Below, piece after piece: positions 1-9,193 of a stretch of DNA of 64,000 nt. Source of the stretch: Paenibacillus eucommiae (lineage in GTDB: Bacteria > Bacillota > Bacilli > Paenibacillales > NBRC-103111); NCBI RefSeq assembly GCF_017874215.1, contig NZ_JAGGLB010000027.1, positions 1 to 64,000 of the forward strand, read 5' to 3'. The notes beneath the pieces were generated by a model, which was given only the letters and a program-made list of their open reading frames with translations, was not told where the DNA came from and did not search any database. How positions within the stretch are numbered: the stretch's first letter is position 1; each line of letters starts with the position of its first letter. A program made the translations under genes and the position numbers.

Positions 1-238
1 CGCATAGGACCGAGGTCTTACACGACTTTTTATTCTCAAGCTTAACAGCTCAAAATTCGAAACTGACGAGATTTACATCTCATTTTAAAACTTTTTTTGA
101 TCACTTGTGTGCTTCATTTCCGTTAGGATCCGAGGCCTCATCAGGCGATCTCTTCTTCACTCGTTATTCAGTTTTCAAAGAACAATTTCTCTAGCAGTTT
201 TACTTTTCGTCTAACTCTCTCTCGAAAGCCAGAAGACT
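1..238 (-). ncRNA. rRNA operon leader with boxA (16S gene beyond left edge)
   Basis: Read leftward, this stretch has the usual look of the transcribed leader just upstream of a Bacillales 16S gene. On the minus strand 167-184 reads TGTTCTTTGAAAACTGAA, which matches the boxA antitermination motif found in rRNA leaders and spacers of this group. There is no ORF. Tandem promoters lie just upstream (239-267 and 348-377). The 16S gene itself would lie left of base 1 and cannot be seen, so the call rests on boxA, the promoters and the known location of an rRNA operon next to gyrA in Bacillales. Confidence 0.7.
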
Positions 239-267
239 AATATACCATATTCATTTCTCTTTTGCAA
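239..267 (-). promoter_or_regulatory. proximal rRNA operon promoter
   Basis: On the minus strand TTGCAA (262-267) and TATATT (239-244) are separated by exactly 17 bp. The promoter points into the boxA-containing leader. It is a near-consensus sigma-A promoter as expected for rrn P2. Confidence 0.7.
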
Positions 268-347
268 GTAAAGTGTTTAACTTATTTTTTTTCATATAAG
301 CTTTAACATTTTGTCGCTTGATGTCGCTTTTTAGCGGCAACTTTTAT

Positions 348-377
348 AAGATACCACATCAGTGGATAGGAATGCAA
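348..377 (-). promoter_or_regulatory. distal rRNA operon promoter (P1)
   Basis: On the minus strand TTGCAT (372-377) and TATCTT (348-353) are 18 bp apart, about 110 bp upstream of the proximal promoter. Tandem promoters are usual for Bacillales rRNA operons. It is weaker by sequence than the proximal one. Confidence 0.45.
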
Positions 378-404
378 GCTTTTTTTTAATATTTTTATTA
401 AATT

Positions 405-560
405 TCAATAATGAGCCCATTTGAAGCATTCTGGCTGCTGCTTTACAGCCTTAAATGCTCCATAGATACCAATTGCCCCGCCGTTTTTATCAGTAAGCAA
501 ACAGCAAGCAATATCTTTCTTGCGGGATGAAAAAGCACATTGCTTATTTGTCTGTTCCAT
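405..560 (-). CDS. small hypothetical protein (51 aa)
   Basis: A complete minus-strand ORF starts with ATG at 558-560 and ends with TGA at 405-407. It begins 22 bp after the HD-GYP gene on the same strand. The product starts MEQTNKQCAFSSRKKD, contains three central or N-terminal cysteines and a GGAIGIYGAF stretch, and has no membrane segment. I see no clear Shine-Dalgarno sequence before the ATG, which lowers confidence. I do not recognise a family. It could be a real small gene co-transcribed with the HD-GYP gene or a chance ORF between that gene and the rRNA promoters. Confidence 0.35.
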   Translation of the reverse strand: MEQTNKQCAFSSRKKDIACCLLTDKNGGAIGIYGAFKAVKQQPECFKWAHY

Positions 561-582
561 TAGTGCTCATTTAGAGTAGTGT

Positions 583-1653
583 TCATTTAGAGGATATTAC
601 ATCTTTAATGAATAAAGCTCTTTCCATAGAAAGATTAACAATCGTTCCATTCACATTCACCCAGGGACGTGTAGGATTCGCCCGATCCGAAAAGACGATT
701 TCACCGACACGGTTATCACTTAGCTTTACCAACGTACCCTGATCAAACTGTGTTGATTTACTTATGAATACCTGAACCAGGGCAGGATCCACTTTGCCGA
801 AGGATTCTGTAAACAATTGTTCCAGGACAAGATAAGGAGACATGGCCAGCTTATAGATACGATCATTGGTCATAGCATGATAGATATCGGCAATGGCAAC
901 TATTTTAGCATAAGAATGAATTTTATCTCCTTTGACACTTAAAGGGTACCCCGAACCATCCTCCCGTTCATGATGCTGCAAAGCACATAACTTCGCTCCC
1001 TCATTTAAAGCAGGAACATTTTTTAGAATCGAATAGCCGGTAATCGTATGCTTCTTTACTTCTTCCATTTCTCTTTCGGTTAATTTTTTATTTTTATTCA
1101 ATATATCAGCATCCACTTTCACATTCCCGATATCATGGAGCAGTCCGGCCAATGCAATCTGCATCAAATCCTTCTGTGGAAGTCCATACCATCTGGCAAG
1201 AGAATAGGAAGAAAGGCTGACCATGATGCTTTTATGATAAAAATAATCGGCTATAAGCGCATGCTTTGGAGAAAAAGTAAGAACCTTATAGAAATCGATA
1301 TGCTGAAGCAAGGCTTCCAGATTTGTGCGAATATCAAGAATAGGTAAGCTTTGTCCCCCGCTGGCAAGATTAAACACACGCTTCAGCAGTTGCAGCATTT
1401 TGTTATATTCCTCATAAAAAGGGTGGATGACGATTGCTTCCTCTTTTGCTTTACTTTCCTCCCAATTCTCTTCCGCTTCCTGACCTTCTCTGGATTCGAT
1501 GGGTACCGCTTGGATAAGAAAGGCTTTTAAAATTTCAATCTCTCTTTCTGATACTACTATTCCTTTATAAAAAAGAGTGCTGCCAAGCTTTGTCAAAACA
1601 TTATCACTTAATCGCTCTCCATCTTTCAATTGGGAAACGGCAATCATGGGCAT
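583..1653 (-). CDS. HD-GYP domain protein, probable cyclic-di-GMP phosphodiesterase
   Basis: The 356-residue protein has a C-terminal HD-GYP domain: the HD pair is at residues 173-174 (HDIGN) and the HHE..DGSGYP signature at about 227-237. HD-GYP enzymes hydrolyse cyclic di-GMP using a bound metal pair. The canonical HDIGK motif here reads HDIGN, a conservative-site change that may alter activity. No membrane segments are visible, so it should be cytosolic; residues 50-75 are strongly acidic and Glu-rich. The ATG at 1651-1653 has AAGGTGAG upstream. It follows the gyrA terminator and precedes the rRNA operon, a position seen in Paenibacillus. Its signal input is not evident from sequence. Confidence 0.85.
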   Translation of the reverse strand: MPMIAVSQLKDGERLSDNVLTKLGSTLFYKGIVVSEREIEILKAFLIQAVPIESREGQEAEENWEESKAKEEAIVIHPFYEEYNKMLQLLKRVFNLASGGQSLPILDIRTNLEALLQHIDFYKVLTFSPKHALIADYFYHKSIMVSLSSYSLARWYGLPQKDLMQIALAGLLHDIGNVKVDADILNKNKKLTEREMEEVKKHTITGYSILKNVPALNEGAKLCALQHHEREDGSGYPLSVKGDKIHSYAKIVAIADIYHAMTNDRIYKLAMSPYLVLEQLFTESFGKVDPALVQVFISKSTQFDQGTLVKLSDNRVGEIVFSDRANPTRPWVNVNGTIVNLSMERALFIKDVISSK

Positions 1654-1703
1654 AAATACTCACTCACCTTACTCTTCGTCTATTACTTATTTGCTATTGT
1701 AAA

Positions 1704-1740
1704 ACAAAAAGAATGGGTTTGTAAGTCCCCATCCTTCTTT
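1704..1740 (-). terminator. rho-independent terminator of gyrA
   Basis: Read on the minus strand, GGATGGG and CCCATTC form a stem (one G-U pair) around a short loop, followed by a T-rich tract. It lies 30 bp after the gyrA stop and before the HD-GYP start. Confidence 0.7.
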
Positions 1741-1769
1741 TTTCGAAATATTAAATTTTAAAGATACGG

Positions 1770-4244
1770 CTATTCTTGCTCTTCTCCATCTTCGAGATCA
1801 TCCGCAAGATCATCGGATTCCTCATTTTTCTGAACTCGAGCCAATGTAGCTACTTCATCATCTTCTCTGATGTTAATGAGACGGACACCCTGGGTATAAC
1901 GCCCCATCATGGATATTCCGGCCATGCTTGTGCGTATAACAGTTCCTAATGATGTAATAATCATCAGATCTTCATCATCCTGCACAACCTTAAGTCCAAC
2001 AACCGGTCCGTTCTTCTCTGTAACATTAAGCGTCTTGATACCTTTTCCGCCGCGGGACTGTATGCGGTATTCGGAGACAGGCGTACGCTTCCCAGATCCC
2101 TTGGTAGTTACGATAAGCACGCTGTTATCCTCACGGACCACATCCATATCGATAACGATATCGTCCTTGACCAGATGAATCCCTTTTACCCCTGTTGCGG
2201 ATCTGCCCATTGGACGGACATCCTGCTCAGGGAAATGGATCGACATGCCAAGCTTGGTTCCCATAATGATGCCTTGATTGCCATCAGTCAGCTTTACTCC
2301 AATTAGATCATCGTCTTCCCGCACATTGATAGCGATTAAGCCACCTTTACGGATATTCGAATAATCGCTGATTGGCGTTTTCTTCACAATACCTTGCTTC
2401 GTAGCAAAAAACAGGTACTGCTCGGATTCGAAGCTTTCCACAGGTATCACAGCATTAACGATCTCACCTTGTTCAATTTGAATTAAATTGATGATAGGTG
2501 TGCCCCTTGCTGTGCGGCTTAGATCTGGAATCTCGTAAGCCTTCAACCGGTACACCTTACCCTTGTTTGTAAAAAACATCAGGTAATGGTGCGTGTTGGT
2601 TACGAAAAGATGCTCGACAAAATCGTTATCCTTCGTATCCATCCCCACTACACCACGGCCACCGCGCTTTTGGCTGCGGTAAGTTCCAACAGGGAGGCGT
2701 TTAATATACCCGGTATGAGTGATCGTAATGACGACATCTTCACGAGGAATCAGATCTTCATCTTCGATGCTCTCTTCACCGATTGTGATTTCGGAGCGTC
2801 TTTCATCACCGAACTTCTCTTTTATTTCATTCAGCTCTTCGCTGATAATAGCAAGAACCAATTCCTCATTGCCTAGAATGGCTTTGTATTCAGCAATTTT
2901 TTTGAGAAGCTCCGCATATTCATTTTCAATCTTGTCTCTTTCGAGTCCAGTCAGACGCTGCAAGCGCATATCGAGAATCGCTTGAGCTTGATCAAGGCTT
3001 AAGCTAAAGGAGCTCATCAGCCCTTCTCTGGCTTCCTCTGTCGTCTGAGAGGCTCTAATAAGTGCAATCACTTGATCCAGATGATCGAGAGCGATTCGCA
3101 AGCCTTCAAGAATATGAGCGCGGGCCTCCGCTTTCTTTAATTCAAATTCGGTTCTGCGCCGAATGATTTCCTGCTGATGCTGGAGATAATGATAAAGAAT
3201 ATCCCGCAAATTCAATACTTTAGGTTGGCCGTTTACCAGCGCCAGCATAATAATACCGAAGTTGGATTGCATGGCTGTCTGCTTATATAAATTATTCAAG
3301 ATTACGCTCGGATTGACGTCTCTGCGGAGCTCAATCACGATACGCATACCATTGCGGTCAGACTCATCTCGCAGATCTGTGATACCTTCAATTTTTTTCT
3401 CGCGAACCAGCTCGGCAATTTTCTCAATGAGTCTGGCTTTATTAACCTGATACGGAAGCTCATTCACAATAATTCTTGCTTTATTGTTATGTTCTTCAAT
3501 AACCGCTCTGGCCCGCATCGTAACGGAGCCTCTCCCGGTCGAATAGGCTTGTCTAATGCCTTCTCTGCCTAATATAAAGCCCCCGGTAGGGAAATCTGGC
3601 CCTTTAATAGATTGCATAAGCTCCAGAGGACTAATATCCGGATCCTTAATCAGCTGCTGCAAACCATCTATGACTTCACGCATATTATGGGGAGGAATAT
3701 TCGTAGCCATACCTACAGCAATACCGGAAACGCCATTGACCAGCAAATTGGGGTATCTGGACGGCAGTACGACAGGCTCATTCTCTTCACCATCATAGTT
3801 TGGTGCGAAATCTACAGTTTCTTTATTAATATCACGGAGCAGCTCCATAGCAACTTTGGATAATCTGGCTTCCGTATAACGCATAGCAGCTGCCATATCA
3901 CCATCAATCGATCCGAAGTTTCCATGACCGTCTACCAGCATATAACGCAGCGAGAAGTTCTGGGCCATCCGCACCATCGTTTCGTATACAGCCGAATCTC
4001 CGTGTGGGTGATACTTACCGATAACTTCGCCGACAATTCTCGCCGATTTTTTGTGTGGCTTATCCGGTGACATCCCAAGCTCGGACATGGCGAATAGAAT
4101 CCGACGGTGAACCGGCTTGAGACCGTCTCTAACATCAGGAAGCGCACGACTGACAATAATGCTCATCGCATAATCCATAAAGGAGGTGCGCATTTCCAAT
4201 CCGATGTCGATTTCTTTCACTTGTGAATTTAATTCATCGGTCAT
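1770..4244 (-). CDS. gyrA: DNA gyrase subunit A
   Basis: An 824-residue GyrA, the family's normal length. It cleaves and rejoins DNA in the A2B2 gyrase complex that introduces negative supercoils. The catalytic tyrosine is Tyr123 within RYTEARLS. The quinolone-resistance region reads HGDSAVYE with Ser84 and Glu88, the usual sensitive-type residues. The GyrA box, QKRGGRG, precedes the C-terminal beta-pinwheel, and the protein ends with an acidic tail. The ATG at 4242-4244 is preceded by CAGGAGGTTAAGGA. It lies 47 bp downstream of gyrB on the same strand, the standard gyrBA unit, and is closed by a terminator. Confidence 0.98.
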   Translation of the reverse strand: MTDELNSQVKEIDIGLEMRTSFMDYAMSIIVSRALPDVRDGLKPVHRRILFAMSELGMSPDKPHKKSARIVGEVIGKYHPHGDSAVYETMVRMAQNFSLRYMLVDGHGNFGSIDGDMAAAMRYTEARLSKVAMELLRDINKETVDFAPNYDGEENEPVVLPSRYPNLLVNGVSGIAVGMATNIPPHNMREVIDGLQQLIKDPDISPLELMQSIKGPDFPTGGFILGREGIRQAYSTGRGSVTMRARAVIEEHNNKARIIVNELPYQVNKARLIEKIAELVREKKIEGITDLRDESDRNGMRIVIELRRDVNPSVILNNLYKQTAMQSNFGIIMLALVNGQPKVLNLRDILYHYLQHQQEIIRRRTEFELKKAEARAHILEGLRIALDHLDQVIALIRASQTTEEAREGLMSSFSLSLDQAQAILDMRLQRLTGLERDKIENEYAELLKKIAEYKAILGNEELVLAIISEELNEIKEKFGDERRSEITIGEESIEDEDLIPREDVVITITHTGYIKRLPVGTYRSQKRGGRGVVGMDTKDNDFVEHLFVTNTHHYLMFFTNKGKVYRLKAYEIPDLSRTARGTPIINLIQIEQGEIVNAVIPVESFESEQYLFFATKQGIVKKTPISDYSNIRKGGLIAINVREDDDLIGVKLTDGNQGIIMGTKLGMSIHFPEQDVRPMGRSATGVKGIHLVKDDIVIDMDVVREDNSVLIVTTKGSGKRTPVSEYRIQSRGGKGIKTLNVTEKNGPVVGLKVVQDDEDLMIITSLGTVIRTSMAGISMMGRYTQGVRLINIREDDEVATLARVQKNEESDDLADDLEDGEEQE

Positions 4245-4291
4245 TCCTTAACCTCCTGAGCTTTTTCCCAAACTTGCACCGTCAAAAGGTA

Positions 4292-6202
4292 CTAAACGTC
4301 CAAGTTTTTCACATATTTAGCATGCTCTTCAATAAATTCTCTTCTTGGTTCCACATTGTCCCCCATAAGCGTATCAAACATCGCATCCGCTTCAATGGCA
4401 TCTTCAATAGTCACCTGCAGGAACGTCCGGCTTTCCGGATCCATAGTTGTATCCCATAGCTGCTCGGGATTCATTTCTCCTAGTCCTTTATAGCGCTGGA
4501 CATTCACTTTACTGCTTTCTCCGAACTCCTGCATAATAATTTCTCTTTGCTTATCGTTATAAGCATAGCGAACGACCTTATTTCGTTCCAGTTTATAGAG
4601 CGGTGGTTGTGCAATATAGACGTAACCAACCTCGATTAACTTTTTCATATATCTATAAAAGAAAGTAAGCAGCAGTGTCCGAATATGCGCACCATCGACA
4701 TCCGCATCCGTCATAATAACGATTTTGTGATACCTGGCTTTTGCAATATCGAACTCATCACTAATCCCGGTACCGAGAGCTGTAATGATCGCCCGAATTT
4801 CCGTGTTGGACAAAATTTTATCCAGTCTGGCCTTCTCTACGTTCAAAATTTTGCCGCGCAGTGGGAGAATCGCCTGAAAATGACGATCACGTCCTTGCTT
4901 GGCAGACCCGCCCGCAGAGTCTCCTTCTACAATGTAAACCTCGCTGATCGAAGCATCCTTGGATGAACAATCGGCTAATTTACCAGGAAGGGAGCTGACC
5001 TCCAAAGCACTTTTGCGCCTTGTCAGTTCTCTTGCTTTACGAGCTGCTTCTCTTGCTCTGGCAGCCTGAATTCCTTTTTCCAAAATTTTTCGGGCCACTG
5101 CAGGATTTTCTTCCAGAAACTCTTGCAGCTTTTCGGCAAACAGAGATTCAACGATCCCTCTGACTTCACTGTTACCTAGCTTGGTCTTCGTCTGCCCCTC
5201 GAACTGCGGCTCAGGTATTTTGACGGAAATGATAGCGACAAGACCTTCACGCACATCGTCACCGGATAGGTTTGAATCATTATCTTTAATGGAATTGGAT
5301 TTACGGGCATAATCATTCAAAACTCTTGTTAAAGCACTCTTGAAACCTGATTCGTGGGTTCCGCCTTCATGTGTGTTGATGTTATTGGCAAAAGAATAAA
5401 TATTCTCGGTGTACGCATCGTTGTATTGAATCGCTATCTCTATTTGAATATTATCCTTATTGCCCTCCACATAGATAGGCTCTTTATTTACGGTTTCCCG
5501 ATTTCGGTTCAAATGCTCGACAAAGGAAGCAATTCCCCCTTCAGCATGGAACGTATTGGAGGTATCGGTTCGTTCATCAAGTAAATTGATTTCAAGTCCC
5601 TTATTTAAAAAAGCCAGCTCACGGAGACGAGCCTGCAGAATATCGTAATCGTACTCAGTCGTTTCAGTGAAAATCTCAGGATCCGGCTGGAACGTAATTT
5701 GTGTTCCCGTTTCTTCGGATTCGCCAATCACCTTCAGGTCATACTGCGGGGCGCCGCGGCTGTATTCCTGCTGGTGTATCTTGCCTTCACGCTTAACAGT
5801 AGCAACAAGCTTCACGGACAGTGCATTCACAACGGAAACCCCTACACCGTGCAAACCGCCAGAAACTTTATAGCCTTCTCCGCCAAATTTCCCACCAGCA
5901 TGAAGAACCGTTAATACGACCTCGAGAGCCGGTCTATTCATTTTGGATTGGACGCCGACAGGGATCCCACGGCCATTATCAATAACCGTTACACTGTTGT
6001 TCTTGTGGATAATCACGTCAATTCTAGTACAGTGTCCGGCTAAAGCTTCATCGATACTATTGTCGACAACTTCCCATACGAGATGATGAAGTCCTCGGCC
6101 GCTCGTGGAGCCAATGTACATACCAGGCCTTTTTCTTACAGCCTCCAAGCCTTCGAGTACTTGAATCTGATTCTCATCATACGAATTTTGATTCACAGAC
6201 AT
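4292..6202 (-). CDS. gyrB: DNA gyrase subunit B
   Basis: GyrB supplies the ATPase and TOPRIM functions of gyrase. The GHKL ATPase motif EVVDNSIDEA is near the N terminus and the TOPRIM acidic motif DADVDGAHI is near the C terminus, with EGDSAGGSA as the first TOPRIM signature. The open frame extends to a GTG at 6214, but that codon sits inside the ribosome binding site AGGTGAAGG. The ATG at 6200-6202 is at the right spacing and aligns with the start of the Bacillus protein, giving 636 residues. It is part of the leftward dnaA-dnaN-yaaA-recF-remB-gyrB-gyrA cluster. Confidence 0.97.
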   Translation of the reverse strand: MSVNQNSYDENQIQVLEGLEAVRKRPGMYIGSTSGRGLHHLVWEVVDNSIDEALAGHCTRIDVIIHKNNSVTVIDNGRGIPVGVQSKMNRPALEVVLTVLHAGGKFGGEGYKVSGGLHGVGVSVVNALSVKLVATVKREGKIHQQEYSRGAPQYDLKVIGESEETGTQITFQPDPEIFTETTEYDYDILQARLRELAFLNKGLEINLLDERTDTSNTFHAEGGIASFVEHLNRNRETVNKEPIYVEGNKDNIQIEIAIQYNDAYTENIYSFANNINTHEGGTHESGFKSALTRVLNDYARKSNSIKDNDSNLSGDDVREGLVAIISVKIPEPQFEGQTKTKLGNSEVRGIVESLFAEKLQEFLEENPAVARKILEKGIQAARAREAARKARELTRRKSALEVSSLPGKLADCSSKDASISEVYIVEGDSAGGSAKQGRDRHFQAILPLRGKILNVEKARLDKILSNTEIRAIITALGTGISDEFDIAKARYHKIVIMTDADVDGAHIRTLLLTFFYRYMKKLIEVGYVYIAQPPLYKLERNKVVRYAYNDKQREIIMQEFGESSKVNVQRYKGLGEMNPEQLWDTTMDPESRTFLQVTIEDAIEADAMFDTLMGDNVEPRREFIEEHAKYVKNLDV

Positions 6203-6238
6203 TTTATCCTTCACCTGCTTTTTTATAGTTACGACCGG

Positions 6239-6487
6239 TTAGTTCGTTAGAAGCTGATTCGCTCTTTTTTTAAGAGTTGTAGAGGAAATAGGGGAGTAAT
6301 AGACCTTATTGCAGGTCACTACCAGTGATTTGCATTCTTCTTCACCAATGATCTCGGTTTTTTTATCCTTGCTTGCCTGCTCAATAAATTGTTTGGATAT
6401 TTTCGAGGATTTTTCAATCGACATATCAAAAATCGCAATCAGCTCGGAAGTCCTAATTATTTTATCGCTGCCCAAATGAATAAACAT
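6239..6487 (-). CDS. remB: extracellular matrix regulator RemB (YaaB family)
   Basis: An 82-residue protein starting MFIHLGSDKIIRTSELIAIF, typical of the DUF370/RemB family. Its position between recF and gyrB is the conserved location of yaaB/remB in Bacillales. In B. subtilis RemB is linked to biofilm matrix expression together with RemA. It starts 5 bp after the recF stop, so the two are translationally close. No membrane segment is visible. Confidence 0.88.
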   Translation of the reverse strand: MFIHLGSDKIIRTSELIAIFDMSIEKSSKISKQFIEQASKDKKTEIIGEEECKSLVVTCNKVYYSPISSTTLKKRANQLLTN

Positions 6488-6491
6488 CTTC

Positions 6492-7610
6492 TCAACTCCT
6501 GCTGCTTACTTTTCCTTCAAGCACATGAAATACGGAAGCGTCATCCAACTTGTCAAGGTGCACGCTTTCCAGACCGGTCGTTGTAATAAATGTTTGCACC
6601 TTGCGCTGAAACGTTCGAATCAATTGTGTCTGCCTGTATTCATCAAGCTCTGAGAGCACATCATCCAGAAGCAGGAGGGGGTATTCTCCAACTTCTCCGT
6701 GGATAAGCTCGATTTCCGCCAATTTCAAAGAAAGCGCCGTTGTCCTCTGCTGCCCCTGGGAACCATAGGTTTGAACTTCTTTTTCGTTGATAAAAAAAAG
6801 AAGATCATCACGATGTGGACCGACCAGTGTTATCCCACGTCTTAGTTCCTGATCCTTTACCTGTGATAACTTTATCATAAATTGGCTAAATAAAACAGAT
6901 TCATCTTCATTCTCGGGAAATTCAAAAGATGGGGCATAGCGAATTGTCAGGCTTTCCTGATCGTTCGTGATGCCTTTATGAATCGTTTCCGCCCAATGCT
7001 GCAGTTTCTTTATAAAGCTTTGACGTTTTTTCATAATTTTAACACCATACTGCGCTAATTGTTCATTCCACACGGCAAGTAAGGCTTCTCCAGCCTGTCC
7101 GGAACCGATAGATTGCTTTAATCCATGGTTTCTTTGCTGCAAAATTTTTTGATATTGGGAGAGGTCATACAGATAGGAGGGCTGGACTTGGCCAATCTCC
7201 ATATCAAGAAAACGCCGTCTTCCTCCAGGAGCACCTTTTACAATTTCCAGGTCTTCGGGAGCAAACATAACGACATTCATTGCCCCAATGAAATTACTTA
7301 GTTTTCTTTGTTCAAGTCCGTTAATTTTAGCTTTTTTCCCTTTTTGGGTAATTTGCAGATCCAGCTTGCAGGGGCCGTACTTTTTGTTTACCTCTGCATG
7401 CAAAAACGCTTGCTCGGAATTCCAGCCTATAAGCTCTTTATCCTGGTGGGTCCGGTGCGATTTGGTTAGAGCCATCACATAAATGGCTTCCAGTAAATTT
7501 GTTTTCCCTTGCGCGTTGGGTCCGACAAAAATATTCACATTGCTGTTTGTGGACAATTCTACTTGTTCATAGTTGCGGTAATGCTGCAAGCTAAACTTGG
7601 TTAAGAACAC
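6492..7610 (-). CDS. recF: DNA replication and repair protein RecF
   Basis: A 372-residue SMC-like ATPase that acts with RecO and RecR to load RecA on gapped DNA. The Walker A GPNAQGKTNLLEAI is at about residues 30-43, the ABC signature region is GSQGQQRTTALSL and Walker B is LLLLDDVLSELD. The length is normal. It sits between yaaA (30 bp upstream) and remB (5 bp downstream) in the dnaA-gyrA cluster. Confidence 0.97.
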   Translation of the reverse strand: MFLTKFSLQHYRNYEQVELSTNSNVNIFVGPNAQGKTNLLEAIYVMALTKSHRTHQDKELIGWNSEQAFLHAEVNKKYGPCKLDLQITQKGKKAKINGLEQRKLSNFIGAMNVVMFAPEDLEIVKGAPGGRRRFLDMEIGQVQPSYLYDLSQYQKILQQRNHGLKQSIGSGQAGEALLAVWNEQLAQYGVKIMKKRQSFIKKLQHWAETIHKGITNDQESLTIRYAPSFEFPENEDESVLFSQFMIKLSQVKDQELRRGITLVGPHRDDLLFFINEKEVQTYGSQGQQRTTALSLKLAEIELIHGEVGEYPLLLLDDVLSELDEYRQTQLIRTFQRKVQTFITTTGLESVHLDKLDDASVFHVLEGKVSSRS

Positions 7611-7640
7611 TTTTCTTTCCTCCCGGCCTGAGCCTTACCA

Positions 7641-7856
7641 TCAGGAGCTTACCACCTCAAACGACCCGAAGCCCTCCACAGTCACTACATCATGCGGCAC
7701 CAGCTTCTTTCCTCTTCGATTTTCAGGTTCTCCATTGACTTGAATCGCTGTTTCTTCCAGAAAAAATTTAGCTTGTCCACCTGTGGATATACATTCTGAA
7801 AGTTTTAAAAACTGGCCTAACGTAATGTAATCCGTATGAATTGAAATTGGTTTCAT
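7641..7856 (-). CDS. yaaA: S4-domain RNA-binding protein YaaA
   Basis: A 71-residue S4-like domain protein; the segment ITLGQFLKLSECISTGGQAK followed by VNGEPENRRGKKL is the S4 RNA-binding core. It lies 20 bp after dnaN and before recF, the invariant Bacillales position of yaaA. The family is proposed to contact RNA or ribosomes, but the exact role is not known from sequence. Confidence 0.9.
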   Translation of the reverse strand: MKPISIHTDYITLGQFLKLSECISTGGQAKFFLEETAIQVNGEPENRRGKKLVPHDVVTVEGFGSFEVVSS

Positions 7857-7875
7857 ATTTTGCTCCTTAGGCTTC

Positions 7876-9018
7876 TTAATTCGTTGTCCGGTAGGGGAGG
7901 ATCAGCTGAAGAATGCTTGTGTCTTCCTCTGGTTTAATAATGATTGGATGCATGGCTCCAGTGAATCCGATACGAATATGATCGCTATCCATCACTTTTA
8001 GTGCATCCAGCATATACTTGGAGTTAAAAGAAATCCGCAGCAGCTCTCCTGCAATATGCTTCAGCTTTATTTGCTCCGTTACCTTACCCAGCTCGGAAGA
8101 GCTCGATGAAATCTCTAAAGACTCGTCCTCATGCATAATCATTTTGACAATATTCGTTTTATCTTCTCTGGAAAGAAGGTAGGCCCGGTCGATCGCATCC
8201 GCAAGCTCCTTGGTTGGAACAACTAAATCTGTTTGAAAAGATTCGGGAATAAGCTTGGAGGTATCGGGATAAGTACCGTCCAGAATCCTTGTATAGAACA
8301 ATATGGAGTGAATTTTGAATAAAACCTGATTGTCTGAAATAACAATATCTATAAGATTATTTTGATCCGGTAAAATTTTGTGAAGCTCATTTAAAGTTCT
8401 GCCCGAAATGACTGTATTGTGAAAATTTTGCAGGGAATCACTTTCTATAGTTATTTCTCTTGTTGCTAATCGATGACGATCACAAGCAATAAATTTCAAG
8501 CGGTTTTCGTTAATATGCCATAGAACCCCAGTCAGGATAGGGGTGGATTCATTCGTGGAGACGGCAAATGTTGTCTGTTTGATCAAATCCTTCAGTAAAT
8601 TACTGGGGATCGTTATTTTTTTGCTTTCTTCAATTTGGGGCAGCAGCGGATATTCTTCCGGATCAAGTCCCATAATTTGAATTTCGGAAGAACCAGAGCG
8701 AATGATCGTTTGAAAACGGTCTTTAACCTCAATCTCAATTTTTTGTGCCGGCAGCTTACGTATGATTTCGACAAAAAATTTAGAAGGAAGCACAACGCTT
8801 CCTGGTTTGAAAACTTCTATGATCATATCATTGCCAATTTGATTAGGGGTAAAGCTTTGGATCGATATATCTGTATCACTTGCGGTTAAGGTCACTCCGT
8901 TTGCATGTGCATCTATTTTTATCCCGGTTAAGATGGGAATCGTCGTCCGGCTGGATATGGCTTTGGAAACATGGCTAATGGATTCGTTAAGTTGATCCTT
9001 GAGGATGGTTATTTTCAT
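7876..9018 (-). CDS. dnaN: DNA polymerase III beta sliding clamp
   Basis: A 380-residue clamp of normal length. It forms a ring dimer that tethers the replicative polymerase and binds many partners through QL(S/D)LF-like peptides. The start MKITILKDQLNESISHVSKAISSRTTIPIL is typical, and the C terminus ends in ILPYRTTN. It is downstream of dnaA, separated by a 175-bp spacer that holds the DnaA-trio part of oriC. Confidence 0.97.
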   Translation of the reverse strand: MKITILKDQLNESISHVSKAISSRTTIPILTGIKIDAHANGVTLTASDTDISIQSFTPNQIGNDMIIEVFKPGSVVLPSKFFVEIIRKLPAQKIEIEVKDRFQTIIRSGSSEIQIMGLDPEEYPLLPQIEESKKITIPSNLLKDLIKQTTFAVSTNESTPILTGVLWHINENRLKFIACDRHRLATREITIESDSLQNFHNTVISGRTLNELHKILPDQNNLIDIVISDNQVLFKIHSILFYTRILDGTYPDTSKLIPESFQTDLVVPTKELADAIDRAYLLSREDKTNIVKMIMHEDESLEISSSSSELGKVTEQIKLKHIAGELLRISFNSKYMLDALKVMDSDHIRIGFTGAMHPIIIKPEEDTSILQLILPYRTTN

Positions 9019-9084
9019 AATTTCACTCCTGCAGTTCTATTTTCGATCTGAATGACATATATCTTTATAATATCTTTTTTTTAT

Positions 9085-9175
9085 TAGTAATAGTAGTAGG
9101 GCCTGTGAATATGTGGATACAGCTGTGTATATCGCAAAGGTAAAGCCTATCCACATGTGAATTGTTTGTGTATAG
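9085..9175. other. oriC part 2: DnaA-trio array, GC clamp and DnaA boxes
   Basis: Between dnaN and dnaA. On the + strand 9085-9099 is TAGTAATAGTAGTAG, five trinucleotides which on the other strand read 3'-GAT/AAT-5', matching the DnaA-trio motif used for strand opening. It is followed by GGCC (about 9100-9103) and then two abutting DnaA boxes, 9104-9112 and 9112-9120, and further boxes at 9124-9132, 9147-9155 (CTATCCACA) and 9167-9175. An AT-rich stretch (about 9057-9085) lies on the far side. The order box, GC clamp, trios, AT-rich DNA is the known Bacillus basal unwinding layout. Confidence 0.88.
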
Positions 9176-9193
9176 GCATACTAATAACTATGG

